DNA of 64,000 nucleotides from assembly GCF_014655595.1 (NCBI RefSeq), contig NZ_BNBL01000006.1, forward strand, positions 373,906-437,905, in the 5' to 3' direction. A program made the position numbers and the translations under genes. Numbering within the stretch: position 1 is the stretch's first letter; every line of letters begins with the position of its first letter. The stretch is from Streptomyces griseocarneus (GTDB lineage Bacteria > Actinomycetota > Actinomycetes > Streptomycetales > Streptomycetaceae). The notes beneath the pieces were generated by a model, which worked only from the letters and a program-made list of their open reading frames with translations, did no database searches and was not told the DNA's origin. Positions 1-8,708 of this stretch are shown here, piece after piece.

Positions 1-2
1 GC

Positions 3-662
3 TGCGCGGTGGGCGGCGTCGCGGTCGCCGCCGGTACGGGCGTCCTGCCCAGCCCCTTCGGCCGCGCCGCCAAGTCGCCGGACCCCGCCCGGAGCGTGGC
101 CGCCGCCGAGGGTTCCGGCACCGCGACCGCCGGCCCCGGCACCACCGCCCCGGGCACCACCCCCTCGCCCGGCCGGACCGGGGGCAAGCACCCGGGCGGC
201 AGCCCGGAGCCGCACGCCTCCGGCAAGCCCGGCAAGGGCGCCCCCTCCGAGCCCGCCGGCAAGGAGACCGGGCCGGGCCACGCCCCCTCGGCCACCCCGC
301 CCGGCGGCAAGGGCGACGGGACCAAGGGCGACGGGCAGAGCGGCCGGACCGGACAGACCTGGGCCGCCCGCCTGTGCCGCGAGTTCCTGACGAACGGAAA
401 GCGCAGCGGCAGTGGATCGGGCCTCGACGAGGAGGGCGTGCGCACCCTCGAGCGCAGCGCCGGCGGCGCCGCGGCGATCCGTACGTACTGCGAGCGGCTG
501 CTGAGCGTCATCGACGGCGACGAGGCGGGCGACGACACCTCGGACGGCGACGGCGACCCGGTGCTGCCGCGTCCCCCGCACTCCCGCAGCCGCCCCCACA
601 CCAGCCTCCCGGAGCCCCTGCCGGTACCCGGTGTGACGTTTTCCGGGGGCGCGGCGCTGTAG
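3..662 (+). CDS. Hypothetical Pro/Gly-rich protein, 5' end outside window
   Basis: The frame is open to the left edge, so this is the C-terminal part of a longer protein. The first visible residues are small and hydrophobic, as expected for the end of a membrane segment or signal peptide. A long low-complexity linker rich in Gly, Pro, Ser, Thr and Lys follows (about residues 25-120). Then comes a compact region with two cysteines (WAARLCREFL and IRTYCERLL) and an acidic, proline-rich tail. This layout suggests a small extracytoplasmic domain held on a flexible stalk. I do not recognise a family and assign no function. The GTG at 9 is only the first start codon inside the window. Confidence 0.6.
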   Translation, partial: CAVGGVAVAAGTGVLPSPFGRAAKSPDPARSVAAAEGSGTATAGPGTTAPGTTPSPGRTGGKHPGGSPEPHASGKPGKGAPSEPAGKETGPGHAPSATPPGGKGDGTKGDGQSGRTGQTWAARLCREFLTNGKRSGSGSGLDEEGVRTLERSAGGAAAIRTYCERLLSVIDGDEAGDDTSDGDGDPVLPRPPHSRSRPHTSLPEPLPVPGVTFSGGAAL

Positions 663-692
663 GTAGTGAGCCGACTGGTCATCGGCTGCGCA

Positions 693-724
693 GGAGCCGG
701 AGTTCCCCCCATACCGTCGGCTCC
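693..724 (+). terminator. Possible terminator hairpin
   Basis: GGAGCCG and CGGCTCC form a 7-bp stem with a long loop, 30 bases after the stop of the upstream gene. It is a weak hairpin without a T run, as is usual for Streptomyces terminators. Confidence 0.3.
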
Positions 725-843
725 GCGCATCGGCGCGGGCGGAGCTCTTCCCCCGGCTCTGCCCGCGCCCCCCACTCCTCGCCCCCGCGCACCGCTACAG
801 TCCCAAGCGGAGTTTCCGCAACGGAGCGCGCGGGAGGCATCCC

Positions 844-2433
844 ATGACCAAGCGCCGGCCGACCGAGTCCGGACCGCCCATCGAGCCCGCCTACGGCCCC
901 GACGCCCTGGCCGGGTGGGACCCCGCCGAGCGGCTCGGCGAACCGGGCGCCTACCCGTACACCCGTGGCGTCTACCCCACGATGTACACCGGCCGCCCCT
1001 GGACCATGCGCCAGTACGCCGGCTTCGGCACGGCCGCCGAGTCCAACGCCCGCTACCGCCGGCTCATCGAGCACGGCAGCCACGGCCTGTCCGTGGCCTT
1101 CGACCTGCCCACCCAGATGGGCCACGACTCCGACGCACCCATCGCGAGCGGCGAGGTCGGCAAGGTCGGCGTCGCGATCGACTCGCTCGACGACATGCGG
1201 GTGCTCTTCGGCGGCATCCCGCTCGGCGAGGTCTCCACCTCCATGACCATCAACGCCCCGGCGGCACTGCTGCTGTTGCTGTACCAGCTGGTGGCCGAGG
1301 AACAGGGAGTGGCCGGCGACCGGCTGACGGGCACCGTCCAGAACGACGTGCTGAAGGAGTACATCGCACGCGGGACGTACATCTTCCCGCCCAAGCCCTC
1401 GCTGCGGCTGACCGCCGACATCTTCCAGTACTGCCGGGCCGAGATCCCCCGCTGGAACACCATCTCCGTCTCCGGCTACCACATGGCCGAGGCCGGCGCC
1501 TCGCCCGCGCAGGAGATCGCCTTCACGCTGGCGGACGGCATCGAGTACGTGCGCACGGCCGTGGCGGCGGGCATGGAGGTGGACGACTTCGCGCCGAGGA
1601 TCTCCTTCTTCTTCGTCGCGCGGACGACGCTGCTGGAGGAGGTCGCCAAGTTCCGGGCGGCGCGGCGGATCTGGGCCCGGGTGATGCGCGAGGAGTTCGG
1701 GGCACGGGACCCGAAGTCGATGATGCTGCGCTTCCACACCCAGACGGCGGGCGTACAGCTCACCGCGCAGCAGCCGGAGGTCAACCTCGTGCGCGTCGCC
1801 GTGCAGGGCCTGGCGGCGGTGCTGGGCGGTACGCAGTCGCTGCACACGAACTCCTTCGACGAAGCCATCGCCCTGCCGACGGACAAGGCGGCCCGGCTGG
1901 CCCTGCGCACCCAGCAGGTGCTGGCCTACGAGACGGACGTGCCGGCCACGGTCGACCCCTTCGCCGGTTCCTACGCCGTCGAGTCGCTGACGGACCTCGT
2001 CGAGGAGGCCGCCGTCGACCTGATGCGCCGCGTCGAGGACCTGGGCGGCGCGGTGGCAGCCATCGAACACGGCTTCCAGAAGGCCGAGATCGAGCGCAAC
2101 GCCTACCGGATCGCACAGGAGACGGACAGCGGCGAACGCGTCGTCGTGGGCGTCAACCGCTTCCAGCTGGCGGAGGAGGAGCCGTACGAACCGTTGCGCG
2201 TGGACCCGGAGATCGAGAACCGGCAGCGGGAACGGCTGGCCCGGCTGCGGTCCGAGCGGGACGGCCGGGCCGTGGAGGCGGCGCTCACCGCGCTGAGGAA
2301 GGCCGCCGAGGGCACGTCGGCCAACGTCCTCTACCCGATGAAGGACGCGCTCCGGGCGCGCGCCACCGTGGGGGAGGTCTGCGGCGCGCTGCGAGAGGTG
2401 TGGGGGTCGTACGTACCGGCGGAGGCGTTCTGA
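844..2433 (+). CDS. Methylmalonyl-CoA mutase family, large (catalytic) subunit
   Basis: This is the 529-residue TIM-barrel catalytic subunit of a coenzyme-B12-dependent acyl-CoA mutase. Family motifs are clear: TMRQYAGFGTAAESN (54-68), GLSVAFDLPTQMG (81-93) and ISGYHM-like SVSGYHMAEAG. The substrate-discriminating pair looks like methylmalonyl-CoA mutase: Tyr58 and Arg176 lie 118 residues apart, matching Tyr89/Arg207 of the Propionibacterium enzyme, whereas isobutyryl-CoA mutase has Phe/Gln. The protein ends before any B12-binding domain and has no DxHxxG motif, so it must pair with a separate small subunit, which is not in this window. Start ATG 844 follows GGGAGG. The neighbours do not suggest a shared pathway. 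Confidence 0.9.
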   Translation: MTKRRPTESGPPIEPAYGPDALAGWDPAERLGEPGAYPYTRGVYPTMYTGRPWTMRQYAGFGTAAESNARYRRLIEHGSHGLSVAFDLPTQMGHDSDAPIASGEVGKVGVAIDSLDDMRVLFGGIPLGEVSTSMTINAPAALLLLLYQLVAEEQGVAGDRLTGTVQNDVLKEYIARGTYIFPPKPSLRLTADIFQYCRAEIPRWNTISVSGYHMAEAGASPAQEIAFTLADGIEYVRTAVAAGMEVDDFAPRISFFFVARTTLLEEVAKFRAARRIWARVMREEFGARDPKSMMLRFHTQTAGVQLTAQQPEVNLVRVAVQGLAAVLGGTQSLHTNSFDEAIALPTDKAARLALRTQQVLAYETDVPATVDPFAGSYAVESLTDLVEEAAVDLMRRVEDLGGAVAAIEHGFQKAEIERNAYRIAQETDSGERVVVGVNRFQLAEEEPYEPLRVDPEIENRQRERLARLRSERDGRAVEAALTALRKAAEGTSANVLYPMKDALRARATVGEVCGALREVWGSYVPAEAF

Positions 2434-2510
2434 GGCCCGCCGGGTTGGTGCGCGTGCCCGATCGGAGGGCGCGGCCCCGGGGGACCGGATGCTGGGGGAC
2501 ACTGGGAGGT

Positions 2511-2729
2511 ATGTCCTCACCCCGCCGCGCCTGCCCCGTATGCACCCGAGAGATCGCCGTCGTCGGCGGCCGCTACGCCCGCCACGACCCGCCGGGCCGC
2601 CGCCCCGCGTTCTCCTACGAGCTGGTCTCCTGCCCCGGCTCGCGCCGCTCGGCGCCGCTGCTGGCGACGGAACCCCGGCTCTTCGACCCGGAGGAACCAC
2701 CGATGGACGGGCAGCAGCAGCTGTTCTGA
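2511..2729 (+). CDS. Small CxxC protein, hypothetical
   Basis: This 72-residue protein begins MSSPRRACPVCTREIAVVGG and carries CPVC near its N-terminus and one further Cys at about residue 41. It resembles half of a zinc ribbon and ends in a Gln-rich tail. The start ATG directly follows GGGAGG with very short spacing. It lies 77 bp after the mutase gene on the same strand and could be co-transcribed. Function unknown. The coding call rests on codon bias and the CxxC motif only. Confidence 0.5.
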   Translation: MSSPRRACPVCTREIAVVGGRYARHDPPGRRPAFSYELVSCPGSRRSAPLLATEPRLFDPEEPPMDGQQQLF

Positions 2730-2796
2730 CCCCCGTCGGCGGTGCCGGGGCCGATTGGACGGGCCGGCGCCGGCACGCCGAGGGTTTCGCGGGGCA

Positions 2797-3429
2797 TCAC
2801 ATGGCGGAGGCGAAGAGACCCTTGGCGGCGGCGAGCGCGTCCGTGTCCGTGCGTATCTCACCGGGACGGTTGCCGTGCCCGACCACGTCGCCGCCCCACT
2901 CCATGCCCATGTACTCCGCCGAGAGGCGCAGCGTGCCCAGCAGCGGGTCGGCCTTGGCGGTGTCGTCATGGCTGGTCGTGGTGAGCGCCCACATGGTCTT
3001 GCCGCGCATCCGGTCCCTGAACCGCACCTCCTCGCCCAGCTGCAGCCAGCCGGCCCAGTAGTCGAGGTAGAGCTTGGTGTCGGCCGACACGCTGTACCAG
3101 TAGAGCGGGGAGGCGATCACGAGGTCGGTGGCCTCGAGGGTCGCGTCCAGCAGGATCCGCTCGTTGCCGGCGGGGAGGGAACGGGCGGGGGCGGCCGTGT
3201 GGCCCTCCTCGCCGTGCCGCCGGTCGTCGAACGCGGGCAGCGGAACGTCGTGCAGCCGCAGCCACCGCTGCTCCACGGTGGCGGGGAGCTGGGCGGCGGC
3301 CTCACGGGCGAGCGTCTCGGTGTTGCCGCCGGTGCGGGCACTGCCGAGCAGGAAGAGGAACTTCCGCTTTACGGCAGGGGATTCGTGGTCGTGGACATGG
3401 TCGTGGTCGTGGTGGCTTGTGTCATTCAT
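2797..3429 (-). CDS. NADPH-dependent FMN reductase / flavodoxin-fold NAD(P)H oxidoreductase
   Basis: This 210-residue cytosolic protein has a flavodoxin-like fold. The FMN phosphate loop is GSARTGGNTETLA (about 29-41), followed by a second flavin-contact segment SPLYWYSVSADTKLYLDYW. This is typical of NADPH-dependent FMN reductases and quinone reductases, which transfer hydride to flavin or quinones. Unusually, the N-terminus is a His/Asp-rich tail (HHDHDHVHDHE), which could bind metal. It is monocistronic on the minus strand, ending near the small CxxC gene. The physiological substrate cannot be read from sequence. Confidence 0.8.
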   Translation of the reverse strand: MNDTSHHDHDHVHDHESPAVKRKFLFLLGSARTGGNTETLAREAAAQLPATVEQRWLRLHDVPLPAFDDRRHGEEGHTAAPARSLPAGNERILLDATLEATDLVIASPLYWYSVSADTKLYLDYWAGWLQLGEEVRFRDRMRGKTMWALTTTSHDDTAKADPLLGTLRLSAEYMGMEWGGDVVGHGNRPGEIRTDTDALAAAKGLFASAM

Positions 3430-3447
3430 GACCGCCTACAACCGTGA

Positions 3448-5004
3448 TCACTTGGTCTCCATTCCGGCGGCGGTGCACAGGGCGTCCGAGGCGGGGCGGT
3501 GGCCGGTGGTGAGGAAGGTGGTGACGGCACGGTCGGCGCAGGCGTTGGCGCGCTTGTCGCCGCTGTCGACGAGATCGCCGCTGCCGAGGTAGACGCCGTG
3601 CCCTCCGGCATTGACGCTGACCATGCGGGCGCGGTCCCCGAAGGCCTCGCGCATCTTCAGCGCCCCACGGTGCGGGGTGGCGGGATCGCGCAGGTACTGC
3701 ACCATGAGGACGTTCTTGGGCCCGTCGGACGTGATGCGGGCCGGCTTGTCGGCCGGGTCGTACGGCCAGAACGCGCACGGCATGACGCCCACCGGCATGC
3801 CGGCGGTGAGCGGATGCCTGGCCCGGTCGGCCTTCACGTCACGGGCGTAGTCCGGTATCGAGCCCGTCCAGCGCACGTCGTTGCATATGACGCCGATGCT
3901 CACGGCGGCCTCGGACGAGGTGGCGCGCGCGGGCTCGAAGGGCACGGGCTTGTCGCCGGCGTCACGGGCCGAGACGATCAGCGCGGCGAGCCGGTCGAAG
4001 CTGGTGTCGCTGTAGAGCGCCTGCTGCATCGTCGCGCGCAGCTGGTTGCCGGTGAGCTGGGGCTTGCCGTCAGCCGAGCGGTCGGGAACGCGGTCGAGCT
4101 TCGCCGCGAGGGAGAGGAACAGCGGCCGTACGTCCTCGGGCCGCTCGGCGACCCGGTGCTTCTTGTCCCGGCGGGGATCGGCCGCCCACTTGGCGAAGTC
4201 CGGGAAACGGTCGTCCGCCGCCCCCGACATGTTCGCCAGCCATCCGCGCTCGGCCCGGGACGGGTCCGGGTCGCCGCTGCTGTCGAGCACCCAGCGGTCG
4301 GTGCGCTCGGGGTACTTCTGCGCGTACACCGCCCCCACGTACGTCCCGTACGACGTCCCCCACGCCGACAGCTTCTCCTCACCCAGCGCCTGGCGGAAAC
4401 GGTCGATGTCCCGTACCTCGTTGGCGGTGGAGAAGGAGCGGATGAGCTCCCCGCCGTTGCGCGTACACGACTCGGCCATGCGCCGGGCACGCTTGACGCT
4501 GTCGCTGATGTCCCCATCCGGCCCCGGCCAAGGCCGCAGGTGGGCGACGTCGAGATCGTCCTCGCCGAGCTTGCAGTCGGCCCGCGTGCTGTCACCGACG
4601 CCGCGCGGGTCGAGGGAGACGATGTCGTACGCCCCGCGCGTCTCCTTCCGGAGCCCTTCGCCCACGATCGCGAGCTTGCCATTCCCCGAGCCGCCGGGCC
4701 CGCCGGGAATGACCAGGAGCGTGCCGCGTCGAGCGGTGGGACGGTCACTGCGCAGCCGGGAGACGGCGATGCTGATGTGGGGGCCGGTGGGCTTGCGGTA
4801 GTCGAGGGGGACGGGAAGGGTGGCGCACTCCATGCCCGCGCCGGTCGAGCCCGCCGAGTCGGCCGCGCAGGGCTTCCAGGCGAGGGTGGGGGAGGCATGC
4901 TGCCCGGCCGTCGCCTGAGCCGGAGCGGCGAGGGTGGCGGCCACGGCGGCGGAGGAAAGGGTGAGCAGGAGTGCTTTGCGCTGCGCGCGCTTCGTAAGTG
5001 CCAT
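3448..5004 (-). CDS. Secreted alpha/beta hydrolase, tripeptidyl aminopeptidase (S33) type
   Basis: A 518-residue exported hydrolase. The N-terminus has a classic signal peptide (basic TKRAQRK, a long Leu/Ala core, cleavage near AQA). The mature part has the oxyanion HGGPGG-like VIPGGPGGSGNGK and the nucleophile elbow AWGTSYGTYVG with Ser as nucleophile. Near the C-terminus are Asp in LRDPATPH and His in AGGHGVYLG, completing the Ser-Asp-His triad of the Streptomyces SlpD/SlpE/Tap family with its TAP-like C-terminal domain. Expected role is removal of N-terminal tripeptides from extracellular peptides or propeptides. I prefer ATG 5004 because GGAA lies just upstream; ATG 5013 would add three residues. 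Confidence 0.88.
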   Translation of the reverse strand: MALTKRAQRKALLLTLSSAAVAATLAAPAQATAGQHASPTLAWKPCAADSAGSTGAGMECATLPVPLDYRKPTGPHISIAVSRLRSDRPTARRGTLLVIPGGPGGSGNGKLAIVGEGLRKETRGAYDIVSLDPRGVGDSTRADCKLGEDDLDVAHLRPWPGPDGDISDSVKRARRMAESCTRNGGELIRSFSTANEVRDIDRFRQALGEEKLSAWGTSYGTYVGAVYAQKYPERTDRWVLDSSGDPDPSRAERGWLANMSGAADDRFPDFAKWAADPRRDKKHRVAERPEDVRPLFLSLAAKLDRVPDRSADGKPQLTGNQLRATMQQALYSDTSFDRLAALIVSARDAGDKPVPFEPARATSSEAAVSIGVICNDVRWTGSIPDYARDVKADRARHPLTAGMPVGVMPCAFWPYDPADKPARITSDGPKNVLMVQYLRDPATPHRGALKMREAFGDRARMVSVNAGGHGVYLGSGDLVDSGDKRANACADRAVTTFLTTGHRPASDALCTAAGMETK

Positions 5005-5095
5005 GCGTTCCATGGTGGTTGAGCACGGCGACCATGACTATCCGGTGATCCACCTAAGGCGACGGGGGGTAGCCCCCCAGGGATAGATCAGGGTT

Positions 5096-5302
5096 TCAGC
5101 GAAGAGCGGTGAGGAAGACGGCCCAACTTGACGAGGGCAGTGTCAAGGTCGGGCCGGCGGGGTGCTTGGAGTCGCGGATGCGGATGTGGGTGGAGGCAGT
5201 GTCGTTGACCTCGAGGCAGTTGTCGCCGCCTTGTGCGTCTCCGACGTCGCTGTAGCTGGATTTGCGCCACTCCGGTATGTGCGCCTCAGAGCGCATGCTC
5301 AT
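5096..5302 (-). CDS. DUF397 protein
   Basis: This 68-residue protein has the DUF397 pattern: WRKSSYSDVGDAQGGDNCLEV, then IRIRDSKHP and a closing SSWAVFL. DUF397 proteins are small partners encoded after DUF5753 helix-turn-helix regulators in Streptomyces (WhiJ-type pairs) and are thought to modulate them. Its first 17 bases overlap the end of the upstream regulator. The protein looks intact although its partner is truncated. Confidence 0.88.
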   Translation of the reverse strand: MSMRSEAHIPEWRKSSYSDVGDAQGGDNCLEVNDTASTHIRIRDSKHPAGPTLTLPSSSWAVFLTALR

Positions 5303-6005
5303 ACTCCTCTGCCACAGAAGTGATCAGGCTCAGGGACGCCTCGGCCGGCAGCGCATCACCCAGAGCGAGGTCGTAAGCGGCTTGGCACTGAGCGACCCTC
5401 GCCGGGTCGTCGTACACCTGTCCTGTCCTGACTCCCTCAACGTACGCCAAGGGAGGGGCGTCGTCGAACCTGTACAGGGACATCGGGCCTGCGGTGAGCG
5501 CATGTTTGCCGATAGTGAAGGGGAGCACATGTAGCCGGACGCGACCGCTGTCGGCCAGCTTTGCGACGTGGCGCAGTTGTGCAGCCATGACGGCTGGGCC
5601 GCCGATCACCCTGCGCAGCGCGTGTTCGTCCAGGAGCACCCACATGACCGGTCCGTCCGGCCCTTCGAGGATATGTGCTCGCTCCAGGCGCTGTACAACT
5701 CGCCTGTCAACCTCGGCTGCTGTCATGTTGGGCAGACCGAAGCGGAAGACCGCGCGTGCGTACGGTTCGATTTGCAGAAGACCGGGGATGACGGCAGCCC
5801 CGTGTTCCTGAATGCAGACGGCCTGCTTCTCCAGCTCCGCCATCTGCGCGAAGTGCCCCGCAAATTGAGATGGGTTAAGCGTCGGCAGGAAGCGTACGAA
5901 GAACCCGTCTGTGCCGAGTTCCTTGTCCAGCCGTCTCGCGTCCTCGACGCGCGGCTTCCGCCGCCCGGCCTCGATGTGGGCGATCAACGAGGGCGAGCAG
6001 ACCAC
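5286..6005 (-). pseudogene. DUF5753 helix-turn-helix regulator, 5'-truncated
   Basis: The DUF5753 ligand-sensing domain is present (from about FLPTLNPSQFAGHFAQMAELE to YEHAL). Only the second half of the N-terminal Xre-type helix-turn-helix remains: CSPSLIAHIEAGRRKPRVEDA, with the recognition helix. Reading upstream in frame gives QQTLADAV, which belongs to the preceding helix, and then a TAG stop at 6039-6041. The first 30-40 residues of the family are missing. That TAG lies in the target duplication of the adjacent IS481-type element. The GTG at 6005 is only the first available start. Probably non-functional in DNA binding, yet the coupled DUF397 gene persists. Confidence 0.75.
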
Positions 6006-6037
6006 GGCATCCGCGAGCGTCTGCTGTGCGAGGCACC

Positions 6038-6043
6038 GCTAGG
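6038..6043. repeat. Left target-site duplication GCTAGG
   Basis: GCTAGG here is repeated at 8730-8735, exactly outside the two inverted repeats of the IS481-type element. The core CTAG fits the NCTAGN target reported for IS481 of Bordetella. Counting flanking bases, the direct repeat is ten bases, CACCGCTAGG (6034-6043 and 8726-8735). Confidence 0.7.
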
Positions 6044-6052
6044 TGTGCCATC

Positions 6053-7063
6053 TCATGACATTGGTTCCTCGCGGTCAGGCTCGGCGGAGCAGGACGTGAG
6101 GCGATCGGCGAGCGCGATGACGAGGTCGCGGAGTTCATCGGGGCGCTCGATGACGAACGGCCGGTCGAGTGAGGCGAGTGCCGGGGGCAACCAGTCGAGC
6201 CGCTCCGCCCGCAGCTCGACGCGCAGCCAGCGCTCGGTCGCGCGGTCCTTGCCGGCCGCGGACTCGTGCTCCTCCAGGCTCGCGACGCTGGCCGGAAGGT
6301 GGGCGCGGACCTGATCAACTGTCCCGTGGATCCGCAAGGTCACCTCATGCTGGTACTCGGCCGTGGCGAACCCTGACAACACGCGCTGTTCCGGACCGGG
6401 ACCCACTGGCGCTTCGAATGAGCCGGGCAGGGTCCGCGCGTCTGCGATGCGATCGAGCCGGAAGGTTCGGTCCTCGCCGATCTGGGCGTCCTTGCCCGTG
6501 ACGTACCACCGGCCCGAATGGGCGACGATTCCGTACGCGTGCAGCGTGCGTTCGCTGCGCCGTCCGTCACGGTCGGTGTAGCGGATCGAGACCGGTCGGT
6601 GGTGGCGCACCGCATCGGCGATCGTGAGCAAGACCCCAGCGTCCGGGGTGTCGAATGCGCCGGGCTGATCCGTGAAGGCGAGCGCTTCCAGGAGTGTGTC
6701 GAGCCGACGGGCGATGTGCTTGGGCAGCACCCGCCGGATCTTCGCCGACGCCGTCTCGCTTGCCGTGCGCTCCGTCGTCGTCAACCCTGCCCGGCGGCCG
6801 GCGACCAGGCCGAGCACCACGGCCAGCGCCTCGTCGTTGCTGAGCATGAGCGGAGGCAGGCGGCACCCGGGAGCCAGCCGGTACCCGCCGTAGCGGCCGC
6901 GCACCGATTCCACGGGCACGTCGAGGTCGATCAGTTGATCCACATACCGGCGCACGGTGCGCCCTTCGACGCCGAGCCGGTCGGCGAGTTCGGCCACCGT
7001 CCGGGTGCCGCCCGACTGCAGCAGCTCCAGGAGTGTCAGCACGCGGCCGGTTGGTCGAGGCAT
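6053..7063 (-). CDS. WYL-domain (YafY-type) transcriptional regulator
   Basis: A 336-residue regulator. Its N-terminal DeoR/HTH_11 winged helix (about 1-60: LLELLQSGGTRTVAELADRLGVEGRTVRRYVDQL) is followed by a linker (YGGYRLAPG). A WYL ligand-sensing domain follows, with HAYGIVAHSGRWYVTGKDAQ and FRLDRIADA, and then a C-terminal WCX region. It is divergent from the VOC gene, a common arrangement in which the regulator represses the enzyme gene in response to a small effector. A candidate operator lies between them. Its stop codon is inside the left inverted repeat of the transposon, so it travels as cargo. Confidence 0.88.
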   Translation of the reverse strand: MPRPTGRVLTLLELLQSGGTRTVAELADRLGVEGRTVRRYVDQLIDLDVPVESVRGRYGGYRLAPGCRLPPLMLSNDEALAVVLGLVAGRRAGLTTTERTASETASAKIRRVLPKHIARRLDTLLEALAFTDQPGAFDTPDAGVLLTIADAVRHHRPVSIRYTDRDGRRSERTLHAYGIVAHSGRWYVTGKDAQIGEDRTFRLDRIADARTLPGSFEAPVGPGPEQRVLSGFATAEYQHEVTLRIHGTVDQVRAHLPASVASLEEHESAAGKDRATERWLRVELRAERLDWLPPALASLDRPFVIERPDELRDLVIALADRLTSCSAEPDREEPMS

Positions 7064-7086
7064 ATTGGCAGCCTAACGCGAATACA

Positions 7087-7101
7087 GGACCGATTCTGTC
7101 C
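7087..7101. promoter_or_regulatory. Candidate WYL-regulator operator
   Basis: GGACCGATTCTGTCC is a 15-bp palindrome with one mismatch pair, located in the 93-bp divergent gap between the WYL regulator and VOC genes. Its place suggests control of both promoters. Confidence 0.45.
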
Positions 7102-7156
7102 ACTATTTCTCCTAGCCTGCGACGAGCACACCTCCAGCACAGCCAAGGAGATCCCC

Positions 7157-7555
7157 ATGGACTTCGTCTCGATCCGCATCATCACCAGCGACGTCGCACG
7201 CCTCGTCGACTTCTACGAGCGAGCCACAGGGGCGCGGGCGACGTGGGCCACCGAGGACTTCGCCGAACTCAAGACCGCGGGCGCCACCCTCGCGATCGCC
7301 GGCACCCGCACGGTCCCGCTGTTCGCTCCGGGCTCTGCCCGCCCGGCGGACAATCACAGCGTGATCACCGAGTTCCTCGTCGAGGATGTGGACCGCGTTC
7401 ACCAGAACCTGACCGGCTTCGTCACCGACTTCGTCAACGAGCCCACCACGATGCCCTGGGGCAACCGGTCGCTGCTGTTCCGCGACCCCGACGGCAACCT
7501 CGTCAACTTCTTCACCCCCGTCACCCCGGCGGCCATCGAAAAGTTCGCACGCTGA
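7157..7555 (+). CDS. VOC superfamily (glyoxalase/bleomycin-resistance fold) protein
   Basis: This 132-residue protein has the paired beta-alpha-beta-beta-beta layout of the vicinal oxygen chelate superfamily. It opens MDFVSIRIITSDVARLVDFYERATG and closes PWGNRSLLFRDPDGNLVNFFTP, where the DPDGN turn is a hallmark. Members are dioxygenases, glyoxalases, drug-binding proteins or epimerases; the precise role is unclear. ATG 7157 is preceded by AAGGAG. It is divergent from the WYL regulator and both are inside the IS481-type unit. A hairpin, GGGAGCC with GGCTCCC (7579-7604), follows the stop. Confidence 0.88.
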   Translation: MDFVSIRIITSDVARLVDFYERATGARATWATEDFAELKTAGATLAIAGTRTVPLFAPGSARPADNHSVITEFLVEDVDRVHQNLTGFVTDFVNEPTTMPWGNRSLLFRDPDGNLVNFFTPVTPAAIEKFAR

Positions 7556-7604
7556 CGCCACGCACAGCCGCTCACGCGGGAGCCTTGAGATCCCAGGGCT
7601 CCCG

Positions 7605-8708
7605 GTGAACGCGGCCGCCGAGTCCAGGAGCGCCACCAGCAGGGGACATCGGAACGCACCGCTGACCCCCGAAGGACGTCTGCGCTTGTGCCTGCGGGTC
7701 GACGCCGGACGTCCGATCGCGCACGTCGCTGTGGGAACCGGGATCTCCCGCCGCTGCCTGGCGAAGTGGTACGCCCGCTGGCGCGCGCACGGCGAGAACG
7801 GACTGCTCGACCACTCCTCCCGCCCCGCCACCAGTCCCGCCCGCATCCCCGAGGACATCGCCGACCTGGTGGAGGCGCTCCGGCGGCAGACCAAGCACGG
7901 ACCAGCCCGGCTCGCCACCGACCTACAGCGGCTGCACGGCGTCACACTCGCGCCGGCGACCGTGCACCGCATCCTGGTGAGGCGAGGACTCAACCGGCTC
8001 CGGGACCTGGACCCACCGACCGGCGAGCAGCTGCGCGAGGTCATCCGCTACGAGCACGACAGGGTCGGCGACCTGGTCCACGTCGACATCAAGAAGCTCG
8101 GACGCATCCCGACCGGCGGCGGCTGGCGGATGCACGGCGTCGGCACCGAGTCCGCCCGCGCCTCCAAACGCACCGGTCCCGGCACCGGCAAGGCCGGATA
8201 CACGTACCTGCATTCGGCGCTCGACGACCACTCCCGGCTCGCCTACACCGAGGCCCTGGACGATGAGAAGGCCGTCACCGCGGTCGCCTTCTGGAACCGG
8301 GCCGTTTCCTTCTTCGCCGCCCACGGCATCACACAGATCCGCCGCTGCCTCACCGACAACGGCGCGTGCTACCGGTCTACGACCTGGGCTGACGCCCTCG
8401 CCGCGACCGGTACGAAGCACAAGCGGACCAGGCCGTACACGCCGCGCACGAACGGGAAGGTGGAGAGGTACAACGGGACGCTCACCCGCGAGTGGGCGTA
8501 CGTCCGCGACTACACAACCGAGCATGAACGCCGCGTCGCACTCGCGGAGTTCGTGAACTACTACAACTACGAGCGGCCGCACGCAGCGCTCGGCGGCCGA
8601 CCGCCCATCAGCCGGACCGCCGGGAGCGACTACCGGATCGTCTTCGGCCAGCCGCCCGAACCACTCGCGGACATCCCGCAGCAGCTCACCTTCGAGGACT
8701 TCGCGTAA
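7605..8708 (+). CDS. IS481-family transposase
   Basis: A 367-residue DDE transposase. The N-terminal helix-turn-helix is NAPLTPEGRLRLCLRVDAGRPIAHVAVGTGISRRCLAKWYARWR in pattern (about 18-60). An rve integrase core follows, with catalytic Asp in VHVDIKKLG, Asp in LTDNGACY and Glu in NGKVERYNGTL, then the C-terminal NYYNYERPHAALGGRPP typical of IS481. No catalytic residue is missing and no frameshift is seen, so it may be active. The GTG at 7605 starts the frame. The stop codon overlaps the right inverted repeat. Confidence 0.93.
   Translation: MNAAAESRSATSRGHRNAPLTPEGRLRLCLRVDAGRPIAHVAVGTGISRRCLAKWYARWRAHGENGLLDHSSRPATSPARIPEDIADLVEALRRQTKHGPARLATDLQRLHGVTLAPATVHRILVRRGLNRLRDLDPPTGEQLREVIRYEHDRVGDLVHVDIKKLGRIPTGGGWRMHGVGTESARASKRTGPGTGKAGYTYLHSALDDHSRLAYTEALDDEKAVTAVAFWNRAVSFFAAHGITQIRRCLTDNGACYRSTTWADALAATGTKHKRTRPYTPRTNGKVERYNGTLTREWAYVRDYTTEHERRVALAEFVNYYNYERPHAALGGRPPISRTAGSDYRIVFGQPPEPLADIPQQLTFEDFA

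Noticed and set aside
666..2729. Long open frames on both strands over the mutase gene
   Set aside because: They are rich in Arg, Gly and Pro and lack domain motifs. They are by-products of GC-biased third positions of the mutase gene.
7560..7605. Possible left end of the IS481 element just before the transposase
   Set aside because: The only structure there is the GGGAGCC/GGCTCCC hairpin after the VOC gene. It does not match the right inverted repeat, and no GCTAGG copy is adjacent.
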